In this document: positions 48,633 through 58,800 of the stretch, piece by piece
Layout of the letters: the number at the start of each line of letters is the position of its first letter
Numbering within the stretch: the first letter of the stretch is position 1
Assembly: GCA_032164245.1 (NCBI GenBank)
Contig: JAVMKO010000003.1
Span: forward strand, 62,070,390 to 62,134,389
Length of the DNA stretch: 64,000 nucleotides
Origin: Sternotherus odoratus
Taxonomy: Eukaryota > Chordata > Testudines > Kinosternidae
Direction: 5' to 3'
Translations under genes and position numbers: made by a program
The notes under the pieces: generated by a model
Database searches by the model: none
What the model was told of the DNA's origin: nothing
Seen by the model: only the letters and a program-made list of their open reading frames with translations

Positions 48633-50528
48633 TAAGTGAACTGACAGAATTTCAAATGCAAGCAAAATGCCTCATCAAAAATAGCTTTTTCATCTAATTT
48701 TTGTCAATTGTACATTAGTTTTAAGTACTTATATTTTAATGGTGTGCTTGTAAATATGCTGCAGTGCATTTGGTGAAAAAAATAATAATCTCCACTATCA
48801 TAGTAGTAAGAAACATCACTTAAGCATCTGCCATTAGATCTTTGAGAGATGGGAAGAGACTGTCAATTGTAAAGCTTGCAGTGAGGATAAATGCAGATTA
48901 CTGCACTTCTACTGCACATATTTAGCTGTGTGCAATAAACACAAATAACATATTCAGCATCCATAGCATTATTAACTAGTGCACCTTCTGACTGCAGTGG
49001 CAATAAAATCCTAACCTCAACCTTATCTTTGCATAATGCTGAATGGAAAATATATCCATCCCGCCAAATTATATAGAATTCCAAACTCATCTGTCTTGTC
49101 TTTTCTCTTTTCTGAGACAGCCACTTTCCACTTGGTATTGAATTACTCAGACTAATGTGAAAAAGATGTAGATATGGCAGCTTTTCCTTAATGGGGTCTT
49201 TTACTACAACAGACATGGATTTTAAATAAATGTACATTTCTAGGACATTTTTTTCCCTCCTGGGAAGCTTTTCATTTGCTTTAACATGCAGATAATATTT
49301 TTTTATGAATAATGTATTTGGGGCTAGATCATTGGCTCCGTAACACTGCCATGCAGTGAGGAGAAGAAGGTGGAGGGATGTGAAAAGCCTTCCCACTTCA
49401 TGGAGGCTGTAGAAGAGCTTCCTAGAATTGCAGACTCTGTGTGTGGAAGAGAGGAGGTGCTGTTACCAATCTGCTCCCCTGGGCAGACACTTGTCAAAAA
49501 GAAAAAGGAAGAATTGGTGGAATCATGCTTCTGATATCCCTATGCACCCGCTAATAAAGCTGGTCAGTGATATGTTACAAAGCTCAAGGGGCATAGCAGA
49601 TTGTGCTCCCCTCTACATAGTCAGGTAGCTCTGTAAGTTATTCAGCAGAATGCCTCCTGGTATTTCATCTGTTTTGCTTAGCACTGACCATGTGCTCAGC
49701 GCTGTACCAGTAAAAAATGAAGACAGTTCCTGCCCCACAGATCTTTTAATTGAAAAGACAGAAATAAGACACAGGGGCAGAGCCTCAACTAGTGTAACTG
49801 TCATAGGCTCATTGATGCCTAAGGCAGTTTTCGTTAGCTGAGGATCTACCCCATGGTGCACTGAAAATCTAGAGGTGGTGATACCATAGGAATTGTTTTA
49901 TTGTTCATAGGTATTGTAAGCTCACTTCTTTCATAACTATGAAATGAAAAAACATAGCAAACTCCATGTTTACATCCCTCTCGGTTTTGTCCAATATTGT
50001 CTTAAAATATACTGGTTTCACGAATGTACATGACAATAAACATTTTCTCTACCATAGCCCTGGAAAGAAAACCAAAACATTGTACAGACACTGGCAGAGC
50101 AGATTTGTTTAAAGCTTATAATGAAAATATATGTTTGTGTGCAATATGCAGCTCTCTCATTTTAAATGCATACAGATTTTATTCAGTCTTGTGTCATGTG
50201 AATCTTAGTGAACTTTGAATTCTTGGGTCTGATAACATTTCCACGCTCAAACCCTTTGTGTGCTTGAGTTATATGCTATCTGTTGGCCAAAACTTGAAAG
50301 TCCTTCCTTTGCGAAACTTCCAGTCAACAGACAGTATGCAAAAGAAGGACTTTCAAGGTGTAAAATGGCAGTTTTAGAGATATTTAATGGATGATACAGA
50401 TACCTACTTGCTGGTTAGTCCATTTTTTCTAAACACCTACATGCAGAGTATCTTTATGCATTGTATGGTCCTAAGAAAATTCACATTTGGAAGGTTCCTC
50501 TGCATTGTAAGTGTTTGTAGTAATGATG
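48633..50528. other. Unrecognised; contains the longest non-repeat open frame
   Basis: A 177-codon minus-strand frame (48863-49396) starts MGRLFTSLHLLLLTAWQCYG, signal-peptide-like. It has no motif, no splice context I could defend and an AT-biased composition. A frame of this size can arise by chance in 64 kb of six-frame sequence. I leave it unannotated as a gene. Confidence 0.4.
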
Positions 50529-50814
50529 CCTTAGTGCAGGGGTCTCCAAACTACGGCCCGCGGGCCAGATGCGGCCCGCGAGGCCCTCTCATCCGGCCCG
50601 TGGAGATCTTTCGGCAGGGGTCGGGAACCAGCCACGGAGCAGGGACGCGCCGCGTGCTCCGCAGCTGCCGCCGCAGGCCGGGACGCGCCGCGTGCTCCGC
50701 TGCCGCCGCCGGCCAGGGACGGCTCAGAGCTGGGGCCGGGACGCGCCGCACTGCCACCCAGTTACAGGCGGCAAAACAAGGAGCCACCCACTGCCAGGCG
50801 GCGAAACGGTCTGT

Positions 50815-51505
50815 GGGGAGAGACCGGGTTGAGCGGGTCAGTTGGGGGGGGGGAAGAGACCGGGTTGAGCAGGTCAGTTGGGGGGGGGGAAGAGACCAGG
50901 TTGAGCGGGTCAGTTGGGGGGGGGGGGAAGAGACCGGGTTGAGCGGGTCAGTTGGGGGGGGGGGGGAAGAGACCGGGTTGAGCGGGTCAGTTGGGGGGGG
51001 GGGGGTTGGAGGAAAGGAGGTTTTGGGGGGAGAGACCTGGCTGGGTGGGTCAGTTGGGGGTTGGAGGAAAGGAGGTTTTGGGGGGAGAGACCTGGCTGGA
51101 TGGGTCAGTTGGGGGTTGGAGGAAAGGAGGTTTTGGGGGGAGAGACCTGGCTGGGTGGGTCAGTTGGGGGTTGGAGGAAAGGAGGTTTTGGGGGGAGAGA
51201 CCTGGCTGGGTGGGTCAGTTGGGGGTTGGAGGAAAGGAGGTTTTGGGGGGAGAGACCTGGCTGGGTGGGTCAGTTGGGGGTTGGAGGAAAGGAGGTTTTG
51301 GGGGGAGAGACCTGGCTGGGTGGGTCAGTTGGGGGTTGGAGGAAAGGAGGTTTTGGGGGGAGAGACCTGACTGGGTGGGTCAGTTGGGGGTTGGAGGAAA
51401 GGAGGTTTTGGGGGGAGAGACCTGGCTGGGTGGGTCAGTTGGGGGTTGGAGGAAAGGAGGTTTTGGGGGGAGAGACCTGGCTGGGTGGGTCAGTTGGGGG
51501 GGTTG
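50815..51505. repeat. G-rich minisatellite, 45-bp and 55-bp units
   Basis: Five units of about 45 bp (gaccgggttgagcgggtcag plus a G-run of 10, 10, 12, 13 and 13) are followed by nine 55-bp units starting at 51006, 51061, 51116, 51171, 51226, 51281, 51336, 51391 and 51446 (ttggaggaaaggaggttttg). The 55-bp units are almost identical; I see single differences only, such as ctggat in unit 2 and ctgact in unit 7. Multiple G-runs per unit give strong G-quadruplex potential on the plus strand. Confidence 0.95.
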
Positions 51506-51509
51506 ATGT

Positions 51510-51640
51510 GTAGTGTTCATGTGTAGTGAACAGGTGTTCATGTGTAGTGAACAGGTGTTCATGTGTAGTGTTCATGTGTAGTGTTCAGGTGTTCAGGTGT
51601 AGTGTTCAGGTGTTCAGGTGTAGTGTTCAGGTGTAGTGTA
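51510..51640. repeat. Short tandem repeat of gtgttca(t/g)gtgta type
   Basis: Irregular repeats of tgttcatgtgtagtg and gttcaggtgtagtg, following directly on the G-rich array. Confidence 0.85.
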
Positions 51641-51816
51641 TCAATGTGTTATTAAATAATAACTGAATAAAATAATATTAAATAAATAAATAAAAACAAC
51701 ATCCATGTTTTGATTCTTTTTTATTTGGACCTCGAGTGTGTTGTCGGCCCCCGAACTGCTATTTGATAGTTAATGCGGCCCTCGGGCTGAAAAGTTTGGA
51801 GACCCCTGCCTTAGTG

Positions 51817-54800
51817 TCTATAACTTGTGTTCAAGTTGATTACTGTAGACACCAATGATGGGTTGATGCTAGAGATGGTCAGAATATCTTTGATGAAGTG
51901 TAATTTAACTGAAACATTTTGCAAAGATATTCTGTGGGGACATTTCTAAGGACCATTGCTCTCGTCACTTCTGAGTAGAGAGGGAGGGAAAGAGAGCCCC
52001 AAACCAAAAACATGAGCTTTTCAATCTGAAAACAATCATTTTGATACAATTCTGTTTTGAAAAACCATTTTAAAGAGTTTGTTTTCATTTCAATACAGAA
52101 TTAAAAAAATTTTGAAACCTCAAAAGTTGTCTTGAAATGAAGATGTCCTCCTCTGGCCAGTTCTACCTCATGACATGTATTTCATTAATAAACAAATTAT
52201 AGTGAATTTGTGCTAAGCTAAATGGAGTCACCTGTCCTATTGAAAAATAACATCTCAGGTCCCACAATAATTCCTCTATAGTAACTGTACTGTTATTCAT
52301 TTGTTATTAAGTGCACTGTTAGACTGAAAAATAGCTAATATTAACAAGTTTGATTGTATAATTAGGTTTTAAATGTTAAGCTTCTTTTTCCTGAAGTTAG
52401 TGCCTAACAAGACATTTTTTAAAACAAAGCATTTTTTAATTGTCAAGATCTCAAAGAACTATGATTTTCCATCACTTTTATTATCATTTAATCATCATCA
52501 AACCTAAAGATGTTCAATTTTGTCAAACAAATTTGCTCAAAGACTGAGATCTTCCACTGTTTCAACCAGTAGTGATGTTTTAGGCCAAGTTATGAAATGA
52601 AACTATAGCATTTCTGTCTACTGTCATACAATATCCAAATAATGCAACTTAGAAGCAATTCTACACATTTTCTTGTGAATTAAACAGTCATTTATATAGG
52701 CTGAAATTGTCCCCAGTAGTAAGTGTTGCTACAAGGCCTATGTTACACTTAAGTCTTCTTTCAACACCTTAAATGATACATAAGATTAGTCCCTCCTCCA
52801 GCATTACCATCCTCAAGATACCAAAAGTCATGAGTCAGATGACCAAAAATCAAGAGATTGACCTTCGGAATCATAATATTTTTAAAACATCATCATTCCA
52901 AGTCTCTTAGCCCATCTTCCAACTTTGTAACTCCCTTCAACTCTTCTGGCTCTGTGTGTGTGAGAGATCATTTCAGGTTGAAAGACTAACCTCTAATACA
53001 CACACAAGTGTGTGTCTCTCCTCAGCTACTCAGATACTCCATTTAGCTTCTCTTCACCCCTTACATAGGGGAACTGTCATTCATTTCCTATTACTGTCTT
53101 GTCTCCTCCATTCTTCCCTACTTCACTGCTCCAGAGATTCTCCCCTTCCCCAGGTTTGGCAGCACTATCTCCCCAACACTTCCTCTTTTGTCTTCCTGCC
53201 GTTGGGGCTTCTCCTCTACCTGGATCCCAAGTAGGGAAGAAATCCAAAGTAGAGGAGTATTGCTGTTACTCCAGGGCGCCGGATCTAACAGCATATTTTC
53301 CCTGATTTCTCCTTCCTTTGTCTCCTGCTGCCCCAGAACCTTCTCTCTGCCACAAACGAAGGTGGGACTCAGTGGCAGAGCAAGTCTATGCTTTGAGTCT
53401 TCCACAGACTTTGTTCTGGAAATCATGATAGAACATCACTCTTTCAGGTAAATGTAAGTGTATCAATATATGAGGAGTGGAGGAAGCATTATGTTCAGAG
53501 ATGCTCAAATGATATTTGTAGACAAGCAAAATCATGACAGCAATATGCAGACACATTTTTTCTGGACAGAGAAGGAAGTGAGTACTGTATCTTCCATGTA
53601 TGTACAGCATGGAACTACTATAATGTTCTACCAAAATTCAGGTAGACCATCAGTAGTTGTACTCGGCACACAGAAAGGAGCAAAGTGGCACAAGGCAACC
53701 CCTAGCTCACTTACATGGGCTACTTACCTCAGGCAGAGGCCTGAGGGAGGAAGCAGGCTCCATAGATCTTCGCCTTCCCACTACGGTCAAAAAGGGATGG
53801 GGACTTGACAGAGTATTGTCCTCCCTACCCCAATCTTCTAGCCATCATAGCTGGGCCTGTGCAGCAAGTGATCTACATTGTGGTGAGTATGGGCCTGGTT
53901 CCCTTTATGTTCTCCTCAGAGCAAAGGACAGATTAGGAGACAGACTGTGACCATACATCACAATCTGCTTCATGGGCTACACCTTGCTCAGGACAGATCG
54001 TACAATGATGATCTAGTCCTTAGGGATTCAAGGTATTTGATGTCCAATATGAAAGAGTTTTCTTCAAAAGTGAGTGGTGGGGAAAAGGCTTTAAATACAT
54101 CATTTGGTTTAAAAGTACATCAGATGTGACTATTCCTATTTATTTACCAGGCAAAGTGCACTAATCTCTTTTCAGAACATATAAAATACACAATCCCTGC
54201 CTGAAGACTTTATGTCTATCTTTAGTAGACTGTAAACAGATGAAGACGAGGAGACTGAAGAGATATTATGTGTTTCAACTTGCTATTTACTGCAAAGGTT
54301 GAAGCTTAAGTGTGCTCAAGTAAACAGGTTACAAATGTTCATGCTTCTAAAAGTTTTAGTAAATAATGCCAGCCCTTTTAAACAGTCAAATACATTAAAA
54401 CTGTAATATTGAGGCTTTAGTGTTACTCAGAGGAAGCAAATTTAACACATTCTGTGGACTGGAATTCACATGCCATTCATACAGTAAATAGGACATGTCA
54501 AATGGAACCTTCTGTGTCCATATTTTCCTTTCACCAGATGGCAAAGTACAGTAATATTTACAGGAAAACACACTGAAACTTGAGCGGATGGCAAAAGTAG
54601 GTAAGCAAAGTCTAAAGAAGAGAATGTCCATAACACAAGTGGAGTCTCTTCAGGCCAGATGACTACTTGGCTAGCAGGAATACAATTATGTCATGAGAAT
54701 GTGTCCCTTCAATGGCAAACCTCAACATTTTCCAAATCTGTGGCATTATCAAATGGGGGATCAGAACATATTTGGCTGCATATGAACTTTTCAAAGAGGT

Positions 54801-55069
54801 GTTTAGTCATAGTCAAGTCCCTTGAGTTCCCTAGTGATGGGGCAGTCTTGTCAGGGGTAAGACTAAAGTAGGATGGCACTTTAACCCACTCAGTCAACTG
54901 CCACTTATTTATTGAACTAAACATGCCTTTATGACCCCCACTCCTAAATTAATACAAATATGAGTCATTATAACAAATTAAATATATTATCTTGCTTTAG
55001 CAATGAGTGTTCGCTTTTATTAGAAATCAGCTTTCTAGTAGATTCTCCATCTCATGAAGCCTTTAGATG
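51817..55069. other. Mostly unrecognised
   Basis: 51930-52150 has repeated ttttgaaa/ttcatttcaa motifs, like a worn interspersed repeat. 53030-53400 is pyrimidine-rich, with overlapping frames on both strands. No exon can be supported. Confidence 0.4.
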
Positions 55070-55212
55070 CATGCTTTCTAGAAGATATGCTTTAGCGAAA
55101 CGCAAGTGATTGAGCTATGTATATGGGATATTAAATGAAATTCTATGGCCTATGGAATACAGGAGTGAGACTACATAATCTCATGATCCAGTCTGGCCTT
55201 AAAAATTTATGA
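55070..55212 (+). mobile_element. CR1 LINE 3' end fragment
   Basis: agaagatatgctttagcgaa, ggatattaaatgaaattcta, tggcctatggaatacagg, catgatccagtctggcctta and aaaatttatgaattt follow the CR1 3' UTR order. 5' truncated, no coding part. Confidence 0.75.
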
Positions 55213-56278
55213 ATTTACCATTTAATGTTAATATAGCCAAAACTGCTAAAAGAAATGAAAATAGACACTGCAGAAAATGTAGCTGTGATTTTACAGAACT
55301 CCCTCAGCAAACTAGAGATCTGTTAGACTTACACCATTGAAGTCTAAAAAAAGTGTTTTGAGAAATGAAAAAAAGTCTTAGTGATGTGAGGACTGACATG
55401 AAGAGCTTCTAAAGAATAGATCAGAGCCTGAGATTTACCATTATACTATTATTTGAAATACTTCAATCAACTTGGAAAAAAAATTCATTGGCACTTGGTA
55501 CCAGAACTACTATTGCTCACTTGTGAAGAAGAGTGTCCATTATTAGCCAGGGATGGTGGAAGCCAAAGGAAGGTCACAATCCTGACTAATATTTTCCAGT
55601 TTATACCTTGCTTTATAGACAATAAGGAATAGAAGGGACATGTGTTCTTTACTTATATTTTCAGCAACAGAACAAATTCTACACTGGAATTATGATCTCA
55701 GACACAAAGGGAACAGTTATCACTGTTCATGAAGATACTGCGATCACTGGCTTTCTATGTTCGTTAAATAGTTTACATTAATCTGAGTCTAAAAGTAATA
55801 GCTACTTAAGTGTATAGCAGTTAAATCAACTAATTAAGTGATTTAGAAACTCTCTGGCTGTTATTATTAAAAACTTGTGCTGTGCCTAACATTGTTAGAT
55901 ATATGAAAAAGAAATGCTGCTCCCTTGTATGTTGTGTTGTGTCTCTTTGGCTGATCCTGTGACATGCTCTGGGCCCCTGGGAGGTGCTCTGCACCTTCAA
56001 CTCCCATTGAGCTTTCAGCACCTCACAAGGTTGGCTTAGCACCTTTCTGATGAGTTAGAAGAACAGGAAAATGCTTATAATAAATTTTTCACCATTCTTT
56101 CCAGAGCATTTCACATTTGCCTTTATAAATTAAGTCAAAAGGAAGCTAAATTATAGGGAAATAGAGGAGTTATATTTTAAATTAGACATTGGATTTAATC
56201 TGTTCCGAGTTGCACTGGTACAAGTTAGAAGTGAGTCAACTGATTTAAATGGAAACATTTTGGAGTAACTGACTGCTT
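55213..56278. other. Nothing recognised
   Basis: AT-rich; no repeat ends or coding signal. Confidence 0.4.
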
Positions 56279-56318
56279 GCATCCGACGAAGTGGGTATTA
56301 GCCCACGAAAGCTTATGC
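56279..56318 (+). ncRNA. Hammerhead-type fold, PLE sister subfamily
   Basis: GCAT, core CCGACGA, extra A, stem II GTGGGT-ATTA-GCCCAC (56291-56306, innermost pair T-G), GAAA (56307-56310), GCTT|ATGC (56311-56318). Stem I GCAT/ATGC is perfect. The only departure from the core consensus besides the extra A is C for U4. Predicted cleavage 56314/56315. Confidence 0.7.
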
Positions 56319-56405
56319 TTCAGAACTTTATAGTTAGTCTTTAAGGTGCCACAGGACTCTTTGTTACCTCTGTTATTCCAGACTAACACGGCTACCTCTC
56401 TGATT
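56279..56405 (+). mobile_element. Penelope-like tail, sister subfamily
   Basis: It begins exactly at the first base of the hairpin's stem I and continues agaactttatagttagtctt, taaggtgccacaggactctt, tgttacctctgttattccag, actaacacggctacctctct. The tail matches the foldback copy at 35378-35568 rather than 5035 or 58028. Confidence 0.8.
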
Positions 56406-57333
56406 TTGGAGTAAATGAGAGTAGAATTTGGTCCAGTAATGTCAACTCTGCTTTACTGAACAGCATTTCTATTTTTACTCGTTTGTGATTTTATAAGATT
56501 ATTGACTATTGCAGTCACTCTCAACTTTGTGTGAAAACATACCTTAACCATGATTCCTGCCCTACCAATTCCTGGCTCCAAAAAATGCATCACAGACTGT
56601 GAAATCTGGTCTACCCAGTGAAATCTGACCTTTCGTGTACTTTTACGTTACACTATACAGATTTCATGGGGGAGAGCAGCATTTCTCCAATTGGGGGGTC
56701 CTGATCCAAAAGAGTCATGGGGGAGGGGCTGTTACAAGGTTATTGTAGTGGGGTCCCAGCATTGCCACACTAACTTCTGCATTGCCTTCAGAACTGGGAG
56801 GACAGAAAGTGGTGGCTACTGGCAGGATGCCCAGCTCTGAAGGCAGCACCCCAGAAGCAGCAGCACAGAAGTAAGGGTGGCAATACCATACCACGCCACC
56901 CTTACTTCTGTGCTGCTGCCTTCGGAGCTGGGTCAAGACCCCGACAGTTATAACACCATGAAATTTCAACTTTAAATATCTGAAATAATGAATCTATTAT
57001 TTTATAACCCTCTGACTCTGAAATTGACCAAAATGGACTGTGAGTTTGGTAGGGCCTTATCCATAGTGACCGCAATAAGTATGTCAACATTCAATTAAAA
57101 AAAATCAGAAAAAGGAAAAACTGTGAACCACCCAGCAAATCAGGCCCCACACAAAATACTGGTGATATTTCCAATGCCCTCTAGGATAGAAGTAATAGCA
57201 ATCATGAGAATGTGGCAGACCAAGGGTCAAATCCATACTTGACCTCCTATCTCCTAAGAAAATACCCTGATCATTGGGTATTCTGGGTTGGAGCTCTCTC
57301 ACTCTTTACTGTTGAAGATGTTCATATATATTA
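56406..57333. other. Nothing recognised
   Basis: Contains a local inverted pair, gcagcagcacagaagtaagg...cttacttctgtgctgctgc (about 56858-56926), likely part of a worn hAT-like MITE around 56680-56945; ends not defined. Confidence 0.45.
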
Positions 57334-57636
57334 GGGCTGTCAAGGAATTAAAAAAATAATTGCAATTAATCATGCTGTTAATAATAGAATACTATTTATT
57401 TAAATATTTTTGGATATTTTCTACATTTTCAAATATATTGATTATAATTACAACACAGAACACAAAGTATGCAGTTCTCACTTTATATTTATTTTTCATT
57501 ACAAATATTTGCACTGTAAAAAAAACAAAAATAGCATTTTTCAATTATCTTAATACAAGTACTGTAGTGCAATCTTTTTATCATAATAGTTGAATTTACA
57601 AATGTAGAATTAAGTAAAAAAATAACTGCATTAAAA
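57334..57636 (-). mobile_element. hAT left end, same family as 617-1453
   Basis: It starts tagggctgtcaaggaatt and continues with gctgttaataatagaatac, ttttcaaatatattgatta, tttttcattacaaatatttg and atacaagtactgtagtgcaa, the inverted form of the family's 3' end. It stops at about 57636, where PLE sequence begins. Confidence 0.8.
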
Positions 57637-57645
57637 TATGCCATT

Positions 57646-57867
57646 ATGTGCCAGCAATGCCCCTCTGCTATGTACATTGGCCAAACCAGCCAGTCTCTAC
57701 ACAAAAGAATAAATGGACACAAATCTGGCATCAGGAATCATAACATTCAAAAACCAGTAGGAGAACACTTCAACCTTCCTGGTCATTTTATTAAAGATTT
57801 GATGGTTTCAGTTTTGAAACAGAAAAAAACTTCCAAAACAGACTCTAACGAGAAACTGAGGAACTAG
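57646..57867 (+). pseudogene. PLE GIY-YIG endonuclease remnant, plus strand
   Basis: A 73-codon frame with MCQQCPSAMYIGQTSQSLHK, then RINGHKSGIRNHNIQKPVGE, then HFNLPGHF. The CxxC pair and the H-xxx-H block are the zinc-binding-like residues inserted into the PLE GIY-YIG nuclease; YIG and the following R are nuclease core residues. The reverse transcriptase part is absent. After KDLMVSVL the frame continues to a stop at 57865-57867. Confidence 0.88.
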
Positions 57868-58121
57868 AATTAATTTTCAAATTGGACACTATTAACCAGA
57901 GGCTTAACAGAAGTTCAGATTGGTTCTCTCATTACAGTAATTAATTGCATTTCCTGATTACTGACAACAGATCTCCATTTCAAAAGGTGTATTTTTCTCC
58001 TAGTGATAATGGACCATCTACATTTAACAGACCTCTTAGAATTGATATGCTAATGTACAATTTTTTTCTTTTCTTTTCGTCTCTGTGTGTATAAATGCAT
58101 TTTACTTCTGTTCCATTCTAT

Positions 58122-58161
58122 GCATCCGATGAAGTGAGCTATAGCTCACGAAAGCTTATGC
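58122..58161 (+). ncRNA. Hammerhead-type fold, most complete PLE copy
   Basis: GCAT, core CCGATGA (58126-58132), extra A, stem II GTGAGC-TATA-GCTCAC (58134-58149), GAAA (58150-58153), GCTT|ATGC. Stem I is perfect. Compared with copy 1 the fourth pair of stem II is A-T instead of G-C, a compensated change. Only U4 (C here) and the extra A depart from the consensus. Confidence 0.75.
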
Positions 58162-58246
58162 TGAAATAAACTAGTTAGTCTTTATGGTGCCACAAGTATT
58201 CCTCACTTTCTTAACACTTTCAGTGACCTTAAAACTTAGATGCTTC

Positions 58247-58800
58247 TCACCACAGGCTGGCTGATTGCCCTTTGAGCAGTGCTTCAGTCACTTGGTGGTG
58301 TCTATAGCTGGAGATGGAAAAGTGAGAACATGGCAAAGTGTCTCTCCTTTTTATCATGTTCTTTCTTTCCTCTTGGCTTCACCCTCCCCTCTTTCAGAGT
58401 CAGGTGAACATTACCTCATCGTAATCCCAAACTGGCCAAGGGAAGAGGGGTGACTCACTCAGGAGTCCAATAGATCTTTTTATTGTTGCCTAGGCCAGTG
58501 TCCTTTGCTCCTCTGAGGCTGGGCTAGGTTTGTTTCATACATGCACTGATGAGGTGTGAACTGCCCCTCTGCTTCTGGAGAGTTTTTGCCTGGGCTTGCT
58601 TTAAGTCATGAGGACACATTTTCAGCCTCATAACTATATACATGAAATTACAACCACATTACTAGAACAACAATGTTCAGTACATCATGAGCCTTCTGAA
58701 GACAACTGACTAAACGAACTTTACATTGGATAACACACAATCATTTCATATAAGATGAACATGGGGATGTAGGGTGTCCCCTGAGGTACCGAGTGTCACA
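58247..58800 (-). mobile_element. Possible ERV LTR-like insertion
   Basis: On the minus strand it would begin TGTGACACTCGGTACCTCAG at 58800. It is GC-richer, without frames longer than 62 codons, and lies between the PLE and the resuming hAT sequence. The left end and target duplication are not clear. I recognise the tgttgcctaggccagtgtcc type of sequence as repetitive in turtles, but the LTR class is inferred. Confidence 0.4.

Larger units (their letters stand above)
50537..51808. mobile_element. hAT non-autonomous element with minisatellite interior
   Basis: The ends are CAGGGGTCTCCAAACT (50537) and the exactly inverted AGTTTGGAGACCCCTG (to 51808). They are flanked by perfect 8-bp duplications CCTTAGTG at 50529-50536 and 51809-51816. 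Subterminal cggcccgcgggcc and atgcggccctcgggc match known hAT MITEs of the Charlie type. The interior has a GC-rich block (50600-50810), the tandem arrays, a gtgttca(t/g)gtgta-repeat stretch (51510-51640) and an AT-rich right part. The 327- and 199-residue plus frames are repeat translation. Confidence 0.9.
57637..58212 (+). mobile_element. Penelope-like element, 5' truncated, plus strand
   Basis: Order: endonuclease remnant (57646-57867), 3' UTR of about 250 bases, hammerhead-shaped hairpin (58122-58161), and the tail ttagtctttatggtgccaca then agtattcctcactttctt. It is the most complete PLE copy in the window and links the tail family to the GIY-YIG protein. Confidence 0.9.

Noticed and set aside
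48863..49396. Possible secreted protein of 177 residues
   Set aside because: No recognisable domain, no flanking splice or promoter logic, AT-biased; kept only as a low-interest check.
50387..51370. 327-residue plus-strand open frame, with overlapping 199- and 171-residue frames
   Set aside because: They translate the G-rich minisatellite inside a hAT element in several frames; the periodic GWRKGGFGGRDL-type peptide is a product of the 55-bp unit.
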